Both the position numbers and the translations under genes were made by a program. This document shows positions 1 through 13,229 of a stretch of DNA of 64,000 bases, piece by piece. The stretch covers positions 744,001 to 808,000 of the forward strand of contig NC_052134.2 of the NCBI RefSeq assembly GCF_016086655.4, in the 5' to 3' direction. This DNA comes from Lepeophtheirus salmonis (lineage: Eukaryota; Arthropoda; Copepoda; Siphonostomatoida; Caligidae). The notes beneath the pieces are model-generated. The model was not told the origin of the DNA, made no database searches, and was given only the letters and a program-made list of their open reading frames with translations. Each line of letters starts with the position of its first letter. Position 1 is the first letter of the stretch.

Positions 1-62
1 CTCAGAAGAATTTATTTAGAACACATTATCAACTTGAATACAATTATTTGACCAATTTAATT

Positions 63-733
63 TTATAAACTTAAAACAATGTTCTTTAAAATGCCTTTTT
101 CTATACAAAAATAACATAATATTATCTTATGGGGGCAATCCTCACGCCAGTGATTCTTACCACATCCACTATAAGTTTTTAAGGTTAATAAATACTTTGT
201 AAATGAATGAAAAATGTTCTTTTTATGAATTGCATTAACGCTTGAATTAAGTGTTGGCGAAATAGAAGCCACAATCCAACAAGCGGTTTGCATGTCTGAA
301 CTATTTTAAAAACTTTTCTACGAGTCAACTTACGCTCAGCATGTAAAATTGTTTGTGATGACTCATCGTGGAATCCCATGAGCAATGCGTCATCCAACTT
401 ATTTTTTAAGTTTTTGTCAAAAGAACATAATTTAGCAAGAGATGTTTGAGCGGCAGAAAAATCTAATAATAAGCCTTGTTTTTGGTTATAAAATTTTAAT
501 ATCTCATAAATTAGTATAGTTTTGGATGTCAATAATGATTTGCTAATGTTTTATTAACCTTTTCAAACTATACTTGACTGGGATCCTTACGAGACAATAG
601 GTTTCCTAAGACGGATTAGAAGGAACTCTTCTTTGAAACTATTTTCTACAAAAATTAGATATATTTTAGCTTCATAATCTTGCAATACTTCCTCCTTCTC
701 ATCAAATATGTTTATGTGACCGATGGAAGACAT
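63..733 (-). pseudogene. Ty3/gypsy-type retrotransposon gag remnant
   Basis: Read on the minus strand from the ATG at 733, the start MSSIGHINIFDEKEE is followed by a tyrosine-rich segment. This is the usual opening of gypsy Gag proteins (an FDE motif, then an acidic and aromatic stretch). After a stop and a frameshift near 590 the frame resumes at 532-185 with FYNQKQG, LAKLCSF and LDDALLMGFHDE, matching the conserved Gag core in order: F/Y-x-Q, LA-x-x-C-x-F, and L-x-D-x-x-x-x-G. A second frame change leads into CGKNHWREDC and CYFCIEKG (about 172-95), a pair of degenerate CCHC zinc knuckles; the first cysteine of the first knuckle is missing. Gag would form the particle that packages element RNA. 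No protease, reverse transcriptase or LTR is visible, and the left window edge may cut the element. At least two frame breaks make it a pseudogene. The family call is from motif order only. Confidence 0.72.
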
Positions 734-2169
734 TTTATCAATAATTAATATAAAATGATGAAAAACAAATTTTTAATTATAAAATAATTAAGATAATACG
801 TTTTTGCTGATGGTAGTAGTAAGCTTAATTAGTAATTCCTCGTCGACAATATAATATCTTGATAATTAAGGAAGATGTACACGTACAATTATAAAAATAT
901 TATGAACACCATCTGACTCAAACATAAATTATTAATTAAATTAAATATATATATATATATATCTTTTGAATTATTATCATCAAAGACAGATTAGAAAATT
1001 TTAGAATATTTTGGTAATGACCACTAAAGCTCCATGAAGAGAAATTACATCACTAAGGTATACTCTTCATAATTTTTAACGTCATGTAGGGACCATTAAG
1101 GAGGACAACAGTCGTAAACTTCTCCCATAAATAATAAATTTTATTGGATATTAAATTTGTACTGAAAAATATACATAGATTGTCCACGACATATTCTAAT
1201 CCTAATAATGTATTATTAAGTTATAAAACAAAAAATAATCAATACGTTCCTAACCCGGTAGAAAATTAAGAATGTAATTTATAAAATTTCCTCATAAATA
1301 AGTCAATTTCATATGTTTTCTTTATCATTTTAATAAAACCAATATGGTGTTTAATTATTAACTATTTAAATTAGCTTTGATATCATTTTTTATTACAAAT
1401 AAAACATAATTAATATCGAATGGTTTATATAGAAAGAAAATCATTTGGATTTGACTGTGTTTTAATGCATAAAAAATATATTTAATTCAAAATGGACTTG
1501 CCATTTTTTTATAACTAATTGACGTCGTCATTTTGAATTAATAATAAGTTAATTATCTACAAATTTTTATTTTAAAAAGATGACTCAGCTACGGCTTTTT
1601 TTTTATGTATGCATGTAAATTTGTGAAAGGAAATTTGGATCATAGTCATTGTTTGTTTATAAATATTGACTTACATATTTTCTTTGGTGCTTATACATAT
1701 ATATGACTCTTTATAAAGAATAATGGTCCGTCTTTTTATATCTTTTCCATGGTCAAATATTTACACATAAAGTACATTCTCAAGATATTAATAAAATATT
1801 CCTTATAATATGTATATTCCTTCATTTTTCATTTTCTTAGTGAGGGATATAAATGTACATTACATTTATACCTACCTATACATATCCACATGTATTCTGT
1901 GTGATTATTTAGAATTAAATAATTTTACAAGTAGGGAAAAAATGAAGAATTGCATTACAAATTATTCATGTTCTTGAACATCAAATAGTTTACAGTCTCA
2001 AATTTACATTACGATTACAGTGTATAATAAAATCTATATTCTCGTATTAAAAAGTAACTGATTTTCGTCAACTTCTCTTCCAGAGAGTAAATTACTCCAT
2101 GGCTCCTAAATCATACTATCATAGACTAATTTTTTCCTCAATCTGTTGTAATTATAATTTCATTCTTAA
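734..2169. other. AT-rich DNA without a recognisable gene
   Basis: I see no coding stretch on either strand. There is a (TA)n run at about 944-961 and short A or T runs. Confidence 0.6.
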
Positions 2170-2598
2170 GGAGACAATATCAAAGGATTAAGTAACTATA
2201 TGTGAGTGTGCTCATGAAAAATGGTGTGTAACTATTTTTTGAGTATTTGTAGACATAATTTGTCTGTTTGACGACAAAAATCTAATCTTGAAGGGTAAAA
2301 GTAATTTTTTTATTACGATCAATATTTATTAAAATTTGGATTCGGTTGTAACTTATGCCACTTGAGTAGTCCATTAGTACAACTATCCCAATTTCAAACT
2401 CACTCATTTACGATAAATATGAAATATTGTAGCGCTCAGTACAAACGGGAACAGCAAGAGAGATTACTGCAACTTTAATCCTAATGTTTATTCTTTTATA
2501 TTACTCTGAGTTATCAGGCGTCGTTGAACAGACAAATTACTCACCTTTTTTCATAAAAACACTCACACGAAGTTATTCAATACATTGATATTGTCTCC
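2170..2598. mobile_element. 429-bp MITE-like element with long terminal inverted repeats
   Basis: The left end reads GGAGACAATATCAA. The right end (2585-2598) is its exact reverse complement, TTGATATTGTCTCC. Similarity continues inward for about 90 bases per arm with mismatches: the left arm has GTGAGTGTG, ATGAAAAATGGTG and AATTTGTCTGTTTGACGAC, and the reverse-complemented right arm has the matching GTGAGTGTT, ATGAAAAAAGGTG and AATTTGTCTGTTCAACGAC. The interior holds no usable reading frame. The outer flanks are TTAA on the left and TCAA on the right, which could be a mutated 4-bp target duplication, but this is not certain. The arrangement fits a non-autonomous DNA transposon mobilised in trans. 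The superfamily is unassigned. Confidence 0.72.
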
Positions 2599-4704
2599 TC
2601 AAACGCGAAAGAAAAAAAATAAAAGATTGAGAACAAAAATAATAATGTGACGCTATGATTGATGAGGCAGGGAAATATTTTGTCGGTAAACTTAACTGAG
2701 GTTTAACTACATTCATTAGATGCTACATACAAAACCCCTGCAAAATTTTATTAATATGTCTGCATTTTTATTTCCTAGACCAAAAATGCGTAAATGAAAT
2801 ACTTTATAAGTCAGGAATCATTACACCCTCTAAACACGTTCGATACAACATGCAAAGGTCTGCGATATTTCAATAATATAAAGGATTGCTATTTCTTGAT
2901 CATTTTTTAAAAATTGAAACTTACATTCATACACATGAACTTTACTTTATTAATATAAATTTACAATTCACTGCAAGCATGTTTGTTAGCCAAAGAAAGG
3001 TATTAGCTAAAAGTTGTAAGATTAGATTTATCAAATTTATAATACTAATTACTGATTTTTAATATATATCTTTTATAATATTTTAATCTTCTACAATATA
3101 TAGAAAAGTCAAACAATACAAAAATATTGTATATTTCCTTCTCTAGGAATGATGGTGAATCGAACCTGCGCACATTCAGTTCAAGATAATAATTAATTTA
3201 TGCAGAGTACGTTGTTCTTCAATGTGCAACGTCGTTTTATGTTAATTTTTTTAAATTATTGAAACTCTCCCTGTCTACAAATACAGTTGTATCATTGACA
3301 AGTTAAATTAAAATGTAATTGGTGGAAAAAAAGTACTGTATTGTTCAATAATAAGATAAGTTTAAACAATAGGATCATCGATAAGTTTCCTTCATTATCA
3401 GAAAGAAAATTAGTTTTTTCAATCAAAAAGCTTCTTATTGTTGTTTCTTTCATTTGACAAAATTACTCATTTTTAATTTTAGAAAGCTCTTTGTTTGTCA
3501 TCGAACCATTCATTTATATGCATTTGAATTTAAAGAAAATAATGTAATTTTAATGATACCTTCACTACTATTATTGATTCGATAATTTCATTGTCTATCT
3601 AAATAAAAGAAAACCTTAATCTTAATGGTTAACATTAACGAGTAATGTCGTATATAGGTAGGTCAACAATGATTTTTGTTTGCCTCATCAGGTCTATAAA
3701 AATATTCTTGTTTTAAAAAACATAGTAAGCCACTTTCCTGAAATAAGATTAAGTTATTATGTCTTGGATTAGTAGTAGAGATGGGTAAGAGTATCCCAAA
3801 CATTAATTTAAGAATAATCCTTTTATTTGTCGTAAAAACAGGTACCCTGTGGGTAATTACTCTTTTATTTTTGATGGTTCCCCGTTTTTAATATGATATG
3901 CATTTAATATTTATTTATACCAATTGACTGGTAAATTCGAATCTTTTGCTTTAAAAGCTGATAAAAAAATTTTGTATATCTTTTTTTATCCAAGAGTGAT
4001 AAATGAACCAACAACTAAGTATTTCATATTTTTTGTGATATAATCTTATCTGCTATGAAAAATCAGACGAAAAGCCTATGATTACTGCTTGCCTTCTTAT
4101 TCATCACCACTTTAAAAGTATGTGTGTATTTGTTTACCCCACTCATCAGAATATCGCCATTATAATTATATCAACATGATCACGTAATTTTTTATTATTG
4201 TCGTCGCTTAAGAAATTGGTGGAAAAATCTTCCCTCTACTGTGGTGCTGCCAACGAGCCAACACTCAGCATTAAATTCCCTACAAATATTAAATAATTCT
4301 TTAGTTGTGTAGGTTATTTGTAAATAAGGGTAGATATGTGTATGCACAAATTTTACGTAGGTACTAAATACCCGGTTTGACCCGTGTTCAAAAATTAAAT
4401 CCACTTGTCAACCTGGTTCAAAAAAAAAAAAAAATCCCCTTACCCATTCTTGAGTAGTTGGACTTAACTAGTTTAAGATATTTTGGATAAAGTCTCACTT
4501 TTTCAGGGTCATGATTGGTGATGCTCATTGTAATCATTTTTCAGCACGCCTGTTTCTATTGTTTTTTTTTAGTTGACAACATTCAAAAGATATTTTGTCC
4601 ATAGCTGTTGTCATTATTACTTAATTCATGGCGGGTGAACTTTCTTATCTACCACATACAACTGAAAAAAATCTGTGAATTATACCAGATTGAGTTAATT
4701 ATTT
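2599..4704. other. AT-rich DNA; only a tRNA-like fragment recognised
   Basis: Apart from the tRNA-like B box near 3160, nothing is recognised. A minus-strand open frame at 4404-4195 has no familiar motif and lies beside an A14 run. It is not called as a gene. Confidence 0.5.
3148..3230 (-). repeat. tRNA-like (SINE-head-like) fragment
   Basis: On the minus strand this reads ...CTTGAACTGAATGTG, CGCAGGTTCGATTC, ACC. GGTTCGATTC (plus coordinates 3157-3166) fits the RNA polymerase III B box exactly. The segment before it has the spacing of a tRNA anticodon arm. The T-stem does not pair well and no acceptor stem is found, so this is not a working tRNA gene. It is more likely a decayed tRNA or the tRNA-derived head of a SINE. 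Confidence 0.35.
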
Positions 4705-4930
4705 ACGTGTGCTCGTAAAAGACATAAAGTAACCTGAAGATATGTTGTCCTTTCTTGTTTCCCTCTCCCCCTCTTCCCGCGGGTATATTGCTTGTAGCTG
4801 ATCTAATGAGACATCATGACAGTTAAGTTACTCTCCTACAAAATATTCTTCAAATTGCTAAATATAACAAGTTGATTTTCAGTCTCTTTGTATTTGATAT
4901 ACCCAAAAAGATAACGATTTTCATCTCAAG
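4705..4930 (+). repeat. Dispersed repeat family R1, copy 1
   Basis: The core GCTGATCTAATGAGACATC starts at 4797. It is followed by TAAGTTACTCTCCTA, ATTCTTCAAATTG and GTTGATTTTC. Upstream, GTGTGCTCGTAAAAG and AGTAACCTGAAG match the 5' parts of the copies near 44.0 and 45.7 kb. There is no coding capacity. Confidence 0.65.
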
Positions 4931-4935
4931 TCAAG

Positions 4936-7900
4936 ACTATGATTTTTTTAAACAAGGGTAATTTGAGTAATTTCAATAATCATATTATTTTTTTGAACAA
5001 ATCGAGTAGTTACACCCCACCACTTTAGCCAAAATTTAGTCGTCTATTTTAACATTGACATACCACAAAATACACAAAAGTTGCAAAATTGTTCCTGATT
5101 AAAATCGCACAGGAGTACGATTTTGTAAGGAAGTATAATAAGTAAAGTTAAAATTGGTTTTAAGGGGGAATGACAAGGCCAGAAAAACTGAGAATGTTTA
5201 AAAAAATAACGTTTTAAATTTGTTTATTATACTCGTAAACATTTAGGAGAGCTAGTTATGCAACTGGTTACATTAATTTTCGCTATGTATATCTACATTT
5301 TGTGTACTTGTATACTAGTTTAATCCATCTATTTGACAAGATTTAAAAAAAAAAAATTATAAATAAATTTTTATATCTTTTTACCATAAGAAAAATAAAA
5401 AAATCTTTTTTTTAAGTTCTACTCAAGTCATTATTTATAAAAATGTACTCATAGAGTATTTGATAAAAAATATGTAAATAAAAACTCTTTCATTAGTTTT
5501 CAACGTTTATGCAAAATAAATATTTTTTGGTTGAATGAACGTATAAACACACATAACTATTATATGTAGGGGGATCAATAAATTTCCTGTTAAAAAAATC
5601 TTCTTTTGGGAATTGATATGTATGTATATTTATTTTATACAAGACGCTAGAAGTCAATAAATTAACGAAAATGGGAAAAACACAAAAAAAAAAGAATATT
5701 TTAGCGAAAGTAGTATTAAAATATAATCAAGGAGAAAGCATTTGTTTATTCAAAATAATATTGAAACCTATGGGTTTCAACAAACTATAATGCTTATTAG
5801 AAAAATATGCATATATATTTAGAAAAATAAGTATTAAACTCTTTTTATTTTGTTTTTTATATTTATATTCATCATTTATCTTACAAATTTATGGAAAAAA
5901 AATGTTTGTACTTTGATTTTTTTATATTTAACTCTATTTAATTGAATTCGAGTTATATTTATGTAACTGCCCACAAAATATATGTAAACAAAAATAAAGT
6001 TGACATGCTGAGCTAAAATATCAGAATAAATTTAATTGGTAAATAAAATATTAATTAAATAGAAATACTCTTATGCACCAAATGAAGGTTTTTTTTTGTA
6101 TTTTGTAATTCCCAATTTGAATTCCATTCGTTAATTTACGACTTTTAAATAATATACTTTGTAATTTTTAATAAAACGTTGCCTACACATTTTATTAGAA
6201 ATTACCTTTTAAAGTTATGTAAAAAATAAATACAAAATATCTTTTTAAATATATATTTACCTTAACTTCAATATTTTCAAAATTAAACCCCCCCAAAAAA
6301 ACACAGCAATTCATCATTCAGTGCAAGATGTTAACACAATGATGAGCTATGCAAAAATGAACAAGGCACACGCTCCAACTATTTTTCATTTTCTAATCTC
6401 AAAACTATTATTTATCTGTAAGTTTTGTCACAGTATATTTATACAAGAAAAAAAGTTTAACAAGTGATATAAAATTACAATCATTTTACATTGGAGAATT
6501 TTAACTGATCCTGAAATGTAATTTTAACAAATTTATGAAAATAAATTTTTATCTTTGACTTCAAAAAGAAAAACTATTATTTATTTAATAACTGAAAATT
6601 ATGTTTATCTTTGCTCAAACTGTGTTATTTGCTTGAAACAAAAAATATAGAATCATAAGATATACATTTTTATAAATTAAAGTAGCACAATGTGCTACTC
6701 ATTTCATTAGATTAAATTTCAAATTTATTTTAATTAATATTTATTATGAACACTTTCAATTTATTATTTTAAATTAAAAATGATCCAATTTTATATCTTT
6801 GAGTGATAGTTATAAAGAATTGGGTGACATGTTTTGCTTAATTTTATGATAACTGGTTATTTTTTTGAAAAAAATGCCCTATTCGATGGGAAATGCCAAA
6901 AAAAAGGATTATCACATTTAACTATGTTTTTTATTGTTTCCAAATTTAAGTCCAGAAAATGATTAGCCAAAGATTAAATTAGTTAAAAACTGCAAAAAAG
7001 AGTCTACTATTTTAAATTCTGTAAGAACATTACATGACAAGAATCCGAACGCGAATTATATATTAAAAAGAAACTTCAAAAAGCATAAATATATCAGTTT
7101 TTAAATGCTTAGTGATAAGTAACTTGAAAAGAAGATAAAATGTACATATATTCTTCGGTGCTATGATTTTAAATAAATCAAAAAGTTTAATTACATTCTA
7201 CAAAAAAAAAAAACTCCAAATTTTTTAAATCGATTTCACACGATTCATGCCAAAAATATTTTAAAAAATTCACATTTTCATAAAATATTTTGAAAGTTTT
7301 TTATATTTTTATGTTTCCCTTGCATTGATATATATTAAAAAAAGTAGTTTTTTTTTCTATGAGATGTGATTAAGTTTTTTAATACATTTTTTTGAAATTT
7401 TTGAAAAAAATATAGCATTAGTTTAATTATATAATTCATTTCTAAAAGACATATAAATCAAAACTATATTTTGATAAAGAGATTTCAATATAATAATTTA
7501 TGATCATATTTTATTTAAATCATGCATTTATAAATTGAAGCTGGTTAACACTAAGATTTAATTAACATATTGTATTGCCTTCTATAACCTTACTGGGATG
7601 TTATCTTTCCCAACGACTGAAATATCCTAGCAATAGCTTGTGTTTATCAAATGTCGGTTCCATATTCTAAGTAAATTCTTAATTTTATACATACAAGGAT
7701 AAAAAAGTTTTTATACAGTCATTTTGATACATTTGAGTTAATTTAAACAAGGTTTGATGCTTCCCAAAAAAATGAATAACTTGGCTTTTTATAACAATAA
7801 TGAAATGTTAAGATTTAATTGCCCTTATAGACTATAAAAAGTTTATATCAATGTATATTAAATAACATTTTTTGCTGCCTTGGCTTTGTTCAAAAACATA

Positions 7901-10340
7901 ATGAATGAAGCATATGCATATTAAAACTTAATTATAAGCAAAATCAGAAGAATACAGGATCTAACAGATCCGAGAGATGATTTTATAAGAACATCAAAAC
8001 TTTTATTATGTTTTTTAATACAATAATATTAAAAAATACCTTTCAACATTTAATAAAACCTTAATACATCTTAAACAACTTCTTTAAATTGCTATCAAGA
8101 AGATTTTGATCTCTCAAACGATGTACAAGTTGGATAACAATAGATATTTTAGATGGATGAAAAAGTCAATATTTTTGATGATTTTGATACTGTAACAGGC
8201 AATCACAAGTAATTCTGGAATTATTGAATTACCGTCATAGAAGCACTGTTTGGATTGGCATTAGTGTAAAATTATATAAATAAAAACCTAATAAATGAGA
8301 TGGATTTTTTTTTATTACAACTTACAACATATATTTTACTTAATTGGATTTATGTATATGTACGTATGTTAAAGAAGTTCTAGGGGATGTTCATTGTGTT
8401 ATCAGCAGGAAAGAAGTGAGCTTATAAGTATTTATCAAGTAATAGGTATATTATTAGGTATAATTTTTTGACATTTTTCAAATATTTTCTTATATTTTAT
8501 CACATAGTTACATGCTTCAACTATCGTATGACAAAATTTTATGAATCTGACAGACACGATTCATGTAGTAATAAAAAGCAAAGAGGCTGAGAAAATAAAA
8601 TTTTATTTAAAAAAGTATTCAATTTGTTCATTGATGATTCAAGTATACTGTTAGTAATATTTACTAAAGTTTAAATTGATTATGTATCAATTTTTATGTT
8701 AGGGATTGCTAAAGAAAATAAAAACTATATTGTCTGATTAATATATTAAGTATAAATGTATTCTCATTTTGGCATTCAAGTATAATACATATCGTTAACA
8801 AAGTTATTGGTTAGTTATTTATATATTTATTAGTAATCCAAAAATGCATTTCGTTAGAAAAATGGATAAAACAGGTAAATATATCCCTAGAATTACATTT
8901 ATTTTCAGTTAATTTATTTTAAAAGTTTTTATCATGTCGTGAGTAACTTATGTCGCTGGTATAATTAATTATTGGAAAATACATTATTTTTTCATTTTGG
9001 ATAAATTATAAATGGATTTATATCTCATGATAAATTTATAATTCAAAAATTTTATTTGAAATATTACTTACGGTACTTTCTTTTTAATTGATAGAGTGAT
9101 GAACAAAATTTATAACATATTTGGAAAATAAAAGCAAAAACAAGATATATTGTGTTTACAATTCCGATTTATCTCAACTGTGGTGTACTTACGTACAAAA
9201 TTGATACTGGCAATATTAAAAAGTTTGCAATAATTTCATATTTTAAAATGACTATAAATTAAAATATGTTCGTGTTTGGGTATATATTACTTTGTTTTTA
9301 CCAAGAGATGGAAAAATTAAAAACATTTGTAAATGCCCCTTAAATTAATTTATTCTTATAAAATGTTATGCAGATATTGTATCGACAACAGTCCAATATT
9401 AATGAAAAGTATTCAAATAAATTATCCAATATTTGCTGCCCATTGTCTACATACAACTTATATTAATCATGCAAAAAGTTGCATTTGCAAAAGTATTTTT
9501 TTAGTAGAGCATCACAATCTCTTTAGTTATTAATTTTCCAATTTTTATATTTTTCGGAAAAAAATTGCTATGCAATATCAAGATTTATTGGTTTCTTTTT
9601 TTTTCTTTTCAAAGTTGGATTTATTTGCTTTTTAAACGCTATTCTCCTACACCCTACCCTCACTTTTTCCCCATCAAAATTAAAAAATCGATAAATGTTA
9701 TCAAACACAAGAAAGGGGAAAATAGAGAGAGGAAGTATATTTATTCTACTTACAGGTCATAAATTAGTGAATGAAATCTGTTATATATATATATTAGATG
9801 CTTATATAGAGATAAATGCTTTCTAAATATCCCACATATTAAAAGGACAATCTTTATATATACATATATAGTTTTTTTATATGTTTCTCCTAGTCGATTT
9901 ATGTATACTTTTAGAGATTTAAAATTCCATAGAATGAATTTATTTCCATACATTTATGAACAAAAATGTTAAAAATTAATTTCAATAATATGTATACATA
10001 TGATTACTTTCTATATATTGATTAGTAAATCCTAAACATTTTCTTTCTGATTAGAACTTTGTAGATGTCAATTTGAATATTGTTCTTTTTTTCCAAAACT
10101 GTTATAAGTCATACTTTAATTATAGAGGGTAGAATTATGAATTATGACAAAAATCGTTGAATTATTTAGCTTACTTGTTTTTTAGAGTTAAAAAAATAAA
10201 AAGTAAATTTTATTTCTACAGGCTGTTGTTATTTAAATTTTGAAAAGTGATCTTTTTTTTCTATAATATTCAAAAACTGATTGAAAAATTGTGTATTCTT
10301 ATAAAAGACAGAGAGTTAACTTAAATATTTGTTGAGAAAT
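4936..10340. other. Long AT-rich stretch without recognisable genes
   Basis: The sequence is A/T homopolymer-rich with stops in all frames. A short possible mariner-type start (MGKTQKKKN, near 5671) has no supporting downstream motif. Open frames at 9333-9953 show no family signature. TTAACACTAAG at about 7545 resembles a piggyBac end but has no partner. Confidence 0.55.
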
Positions 10341-10344
10341 TATA

Positions 10345-10565
10345 ATTGTATGTCCTTGGTGTACTCAATGTTGCATTGAGGACCCCAACCCCCTCGTCAC
10401 AGCTGGTTGTAGCTGATCTAATGAAACGTCATAACGAATAAGCTGTCCTCTCTAAAACATATACATATATATTAAAATTACCTGTTGATTTTTGTTTTAT
10501 TTTTTTTTAATATGCCTAAAATATTCCTAATTAGCATCACTAATTATAATGTATACAAAAGTGAG
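10345..10565 (+). repeat. Dispersed repeat family R1, copy 2
   Basis: The core AGCTGATCTAATGAAACGTC starts at 10411 and is followed by ATAAGCTGTCCTCTC, CTGTTGATTTTTG and AATATGCCTAAAATA. The last segment is also shared with other copies. A pyrimidine-rich stretch (AACCCCCTCGTCACAG) precedes the core, as in copies 1, 3 and 7. Confidence 0.68.
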
Positions 10566-10599
10566 TATGGTTATGAATGAGTGAGATTAATTGTTGGAC

Positions 10600-10805
10600 T
10601 CAAAATTAAATTTGACAATCGAAATCAGAGTATCTGTTGCATATGTCCTTTTGTATTTCCGTTCTCACCCTTTACCCTTTATGACTGCATGTTGATGAAC
10701 TAATGAAACTAATACCCATAAGCTGTTCTCTTCCTATACATTTTTCCACTTATTAGGCTTATTATGTTGATTTTCAATTCCTATTTTTTAAAATATTAAA
10801 AATAC
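10600..10805 (+). repeat. Dispersed repeat family R1, copy 3
   Basis: The core is diverged (TTGATGAACTAATGAAAC at about 10692) but keeps ATAAGCTGTTCTCTTCC, TTATGTTGATTTTC and the C-rich leader CACCCTTTACCC. It lies about 280 bp downstream of copy 2 in the same orientation. This may be a local duplication followed by divergence, or two insertions. Confidence 0.58.
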
Positions 10806-10979
10806 TTAGGATTTAAAACTCTAGCAATATACAAGATTCCCGGAAATAAACTTTAAAAAAATCAAAGAATCGCTTCACAGTAATAACTTTTTCTAAGACT
10901 AGACTTTTGAATTAAAAATTGGTAAATTGAGAGTTTAATAACTACTACATAAAGTATTCAAAGAATTTTTTCCCTGGTT

Positions 10980-11465
10980 GCAATTAGACTGTCGACAAGT
11001 CGCCTAAATTAGGAGTAAGCCGAGGTGATTTCTGCATTAATGGGATCCGTATGATTCCTTGATGGATGACTTGTGGGAGTCCATGTTTTTTTGGCGGGTG
11101 ATGTTGGACTTTCTGTACACTGTACTCCACCAATAGTTGTCTAAAGGGTTGAAATCGGGAGATGAGTGGGGACAGACTTCGGAGGAACAAAAAGTTTCTA
11201 ATTTTGACTTTGAGAAAGCCCTTGTTCTTCTTCACCTGTGGAAGGAGCTCCAACCTTTCTTCCACAGATAATCAATCACCTTTGTAATAATTGATCTTCA
11301 ACTAGGGGAACCATAGCATTTGTAGTAAGCATATCTGTTGACAGACTCACCATGTTTGAAAAAGTAGGTGGAAGCCTTTTTTTTATGTCACTGCAGATAT
11401 CGGAAAAAGACCATGATGAAGGCAGGATACTTTTTGAGGCCAATATTATCAATGCATACAAATGT
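10980..11465 (-). pseudogene. Tc1/mariner transposase remnant (C-terminal half)
   Basis: On the minus strand, three frames joined by frameshifts give in order: FFKHGESVNRYAYYK (the conserved region after the first catalytic Asp), GAPSTGEE (remnant of the second motif, QDGAPSH), then CPHSSPDFNPLDNYWWSTV (the third motif, SPDLNPLDYxVW), and finally a helical tail with FRRLVDS. The third catalytic Asp is retained. The second motif reads VGAP instead of DGAP, so that Asp is lost. The N-terminal DNA-binding half and the inverted repeats were not found. The protein would have cut and joined the element at TA sites. It is now inactive. Confidence 0.75.
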
Positions 11466-12931
11466 TATCATAAATCACAATAAATTTTTTATTGATTATC
11501 TCCATATAAACAAATGACTATATTGATCGATACTATCCAATTAATAAAATTTATTTATACATGAACGAGAAAACAATAGAAATGCATCAAAAACTTTTTT
11601 TGGAAGCGTATATAATTGCATTTTGCATAACCAATTTAGTATTATAAATTAAGTTCGATTACATATTCATTAAATTGTTAAATATTGAATTATTAATTTA
11701 TTGTCTATAAATAATTATATTATCTATGGATAGCAAAATCGTTTTAAAACTTGTGAGTGTAAATCAAAAAGAATGTATATCTTAGCAATTTGATAGATGA
11801 CATAAGGGCCGACAGAGATCACAATAAACACATCCAAATAGAACAAAATTATTAAAAACATTCATTTCTTGTACGTTACCAACTTAAACCTTTATTAAAT
11901 TATTAAATGTGCACTTACCAAAGTTTCAACAATTTGAACATCCCTTATGATATCGCTCAATACGTGTCTAGTAACATCATTGCGTGATTAGGGATGTTTA
12001 AGTCTTTTTTGATTTACAACTTATTAGGATTTTAGCATTTTTATAATAAAAACAGGCTAATAGTAATGATATATCATAGAACATTCTATTTATTTTGCAT
12101 TGACTAAAATTAACAATGTACAAACATGGAGCTGAATGAATATCTAATATTATATGTATGTGTAGATTAAATATCTTTATACGAATTGCAACTCGAGGTA
12201 AAAAATTTACAATAGAGAAATGTATATAGACTCAATAATATATGGTTCTTCTGACTCAGCTATCCTCTTCTTTTGTTTTATAAAAAAGAATGTATACCCC
12301 AGCGATCTAATTGAGAGATTAGTGTTATAAGAAGATAAATGAATGACTCTAGTTTCTTAAATATCTAGGACAAGTCTGGTAAAGAAAAATGTTAATATTT
12401 TTACTTTCTTATGCATCAATTTTTTTATTCATTTATTTCACCAGTACGAAAGTTAAACCCTTTGACAGTTTACTTACAAAATAGTATAGTTTGTAAAATT
12501 AAAATATAAAAATATTATTTTCAGTAAAAGTAATATATAATTAAAATTTTATAACGAGGTAAAAGTTTGATAAAAAAAGATATTTCGGTAAGAGAGATTG
12601 TACATTTATTTTTTGAAAAAAAAAGAATAGTCCTTTTGATAAATTACATAGCAACAGAGTATTTATTATTACAAGAATGAATTCAGACAGGTTGAATATT
12701 TGTTGCATTATTATAAAAGCATCATTATTTTACCAATTTATTAACTTTATTTTGATGAAATGTTCATGTAACGTAACTAATTAGGATTTAAAAGGTGACC
12801 CTAAATATAGCCAAAGTTTCATGGAGATGTGTTTATATCCAATATATCTTTATAGAAAATATTGGAATATTTTGTTGATAACTTGTTGATCCTTTTTTTT
12901 AATTTTTTTTTAATTTTTACAACTTATATAA
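11466..12931. other. AT-rich DNA without a recognisable gene
   Basis: No long open frame, splice-supported exon or transposon end is seen on either strand. Confidence 0.55.
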
Positions 12932-13000
12932 GCACTGTAACTCAAGTATTAAGTGAGAAACTTAGAAGGCCGCGAACCATTGGTTCGAGTCTCGCTGTTG
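12932..13000 (+). repeat. tRNA-like fragment just upstream of a LINE
   Basis: GGTTCGAGTC (12982-12991) is a good B box. Upstream, TAACTCAAGTATTAAG resembles a decayed A box, about 40 bases ahead as in tRNAs, with ACTTAGAAGG in the anticodon-arm position. Stem pairing is poor and a CT-rich tail follows. It reads as a decayed tRNA or tRNA-derived SINE head rather than a functional tRNA. Confidence 0.35.
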
Positions 13001-13229
13001 AATTTTTCTTTCTCTCTCTTATTCATCCAACGTTTTGATAATACACAACTGTTACTACAAATTTTGGATCTTGACCCAAATGACCGTCCTCCAGATAATG
13101 CATCAATGCCAACAAAACGAAATATGTCATACACTAGAGCTCTGACTAGAACAGACAAAAATATTAGCAAAACAGTAAAAAATGTTAATCTAGAATCGAC
13201 TTTCTATGGAAAATAAACTTAACAGACAC

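Noticed and set aside
4195..4404. 69-codon minus-strand frame
   Set aside because: It has no recognised motif, no splice support and lies next to a long A run. Frames of this size occur by chance.
5671..5760. Possible Tc1/mariner start (MGKTQKKKN)
   Set aside because: There is no catalytic block or inverted repeat downstream, and the similarity is limited to a basic start.
7545..7565. TTAACACTAAG as the missing left end of the piggyBac-like element
   Set aside because: It is 10 kb away and only the first few bases match. More likely chance.
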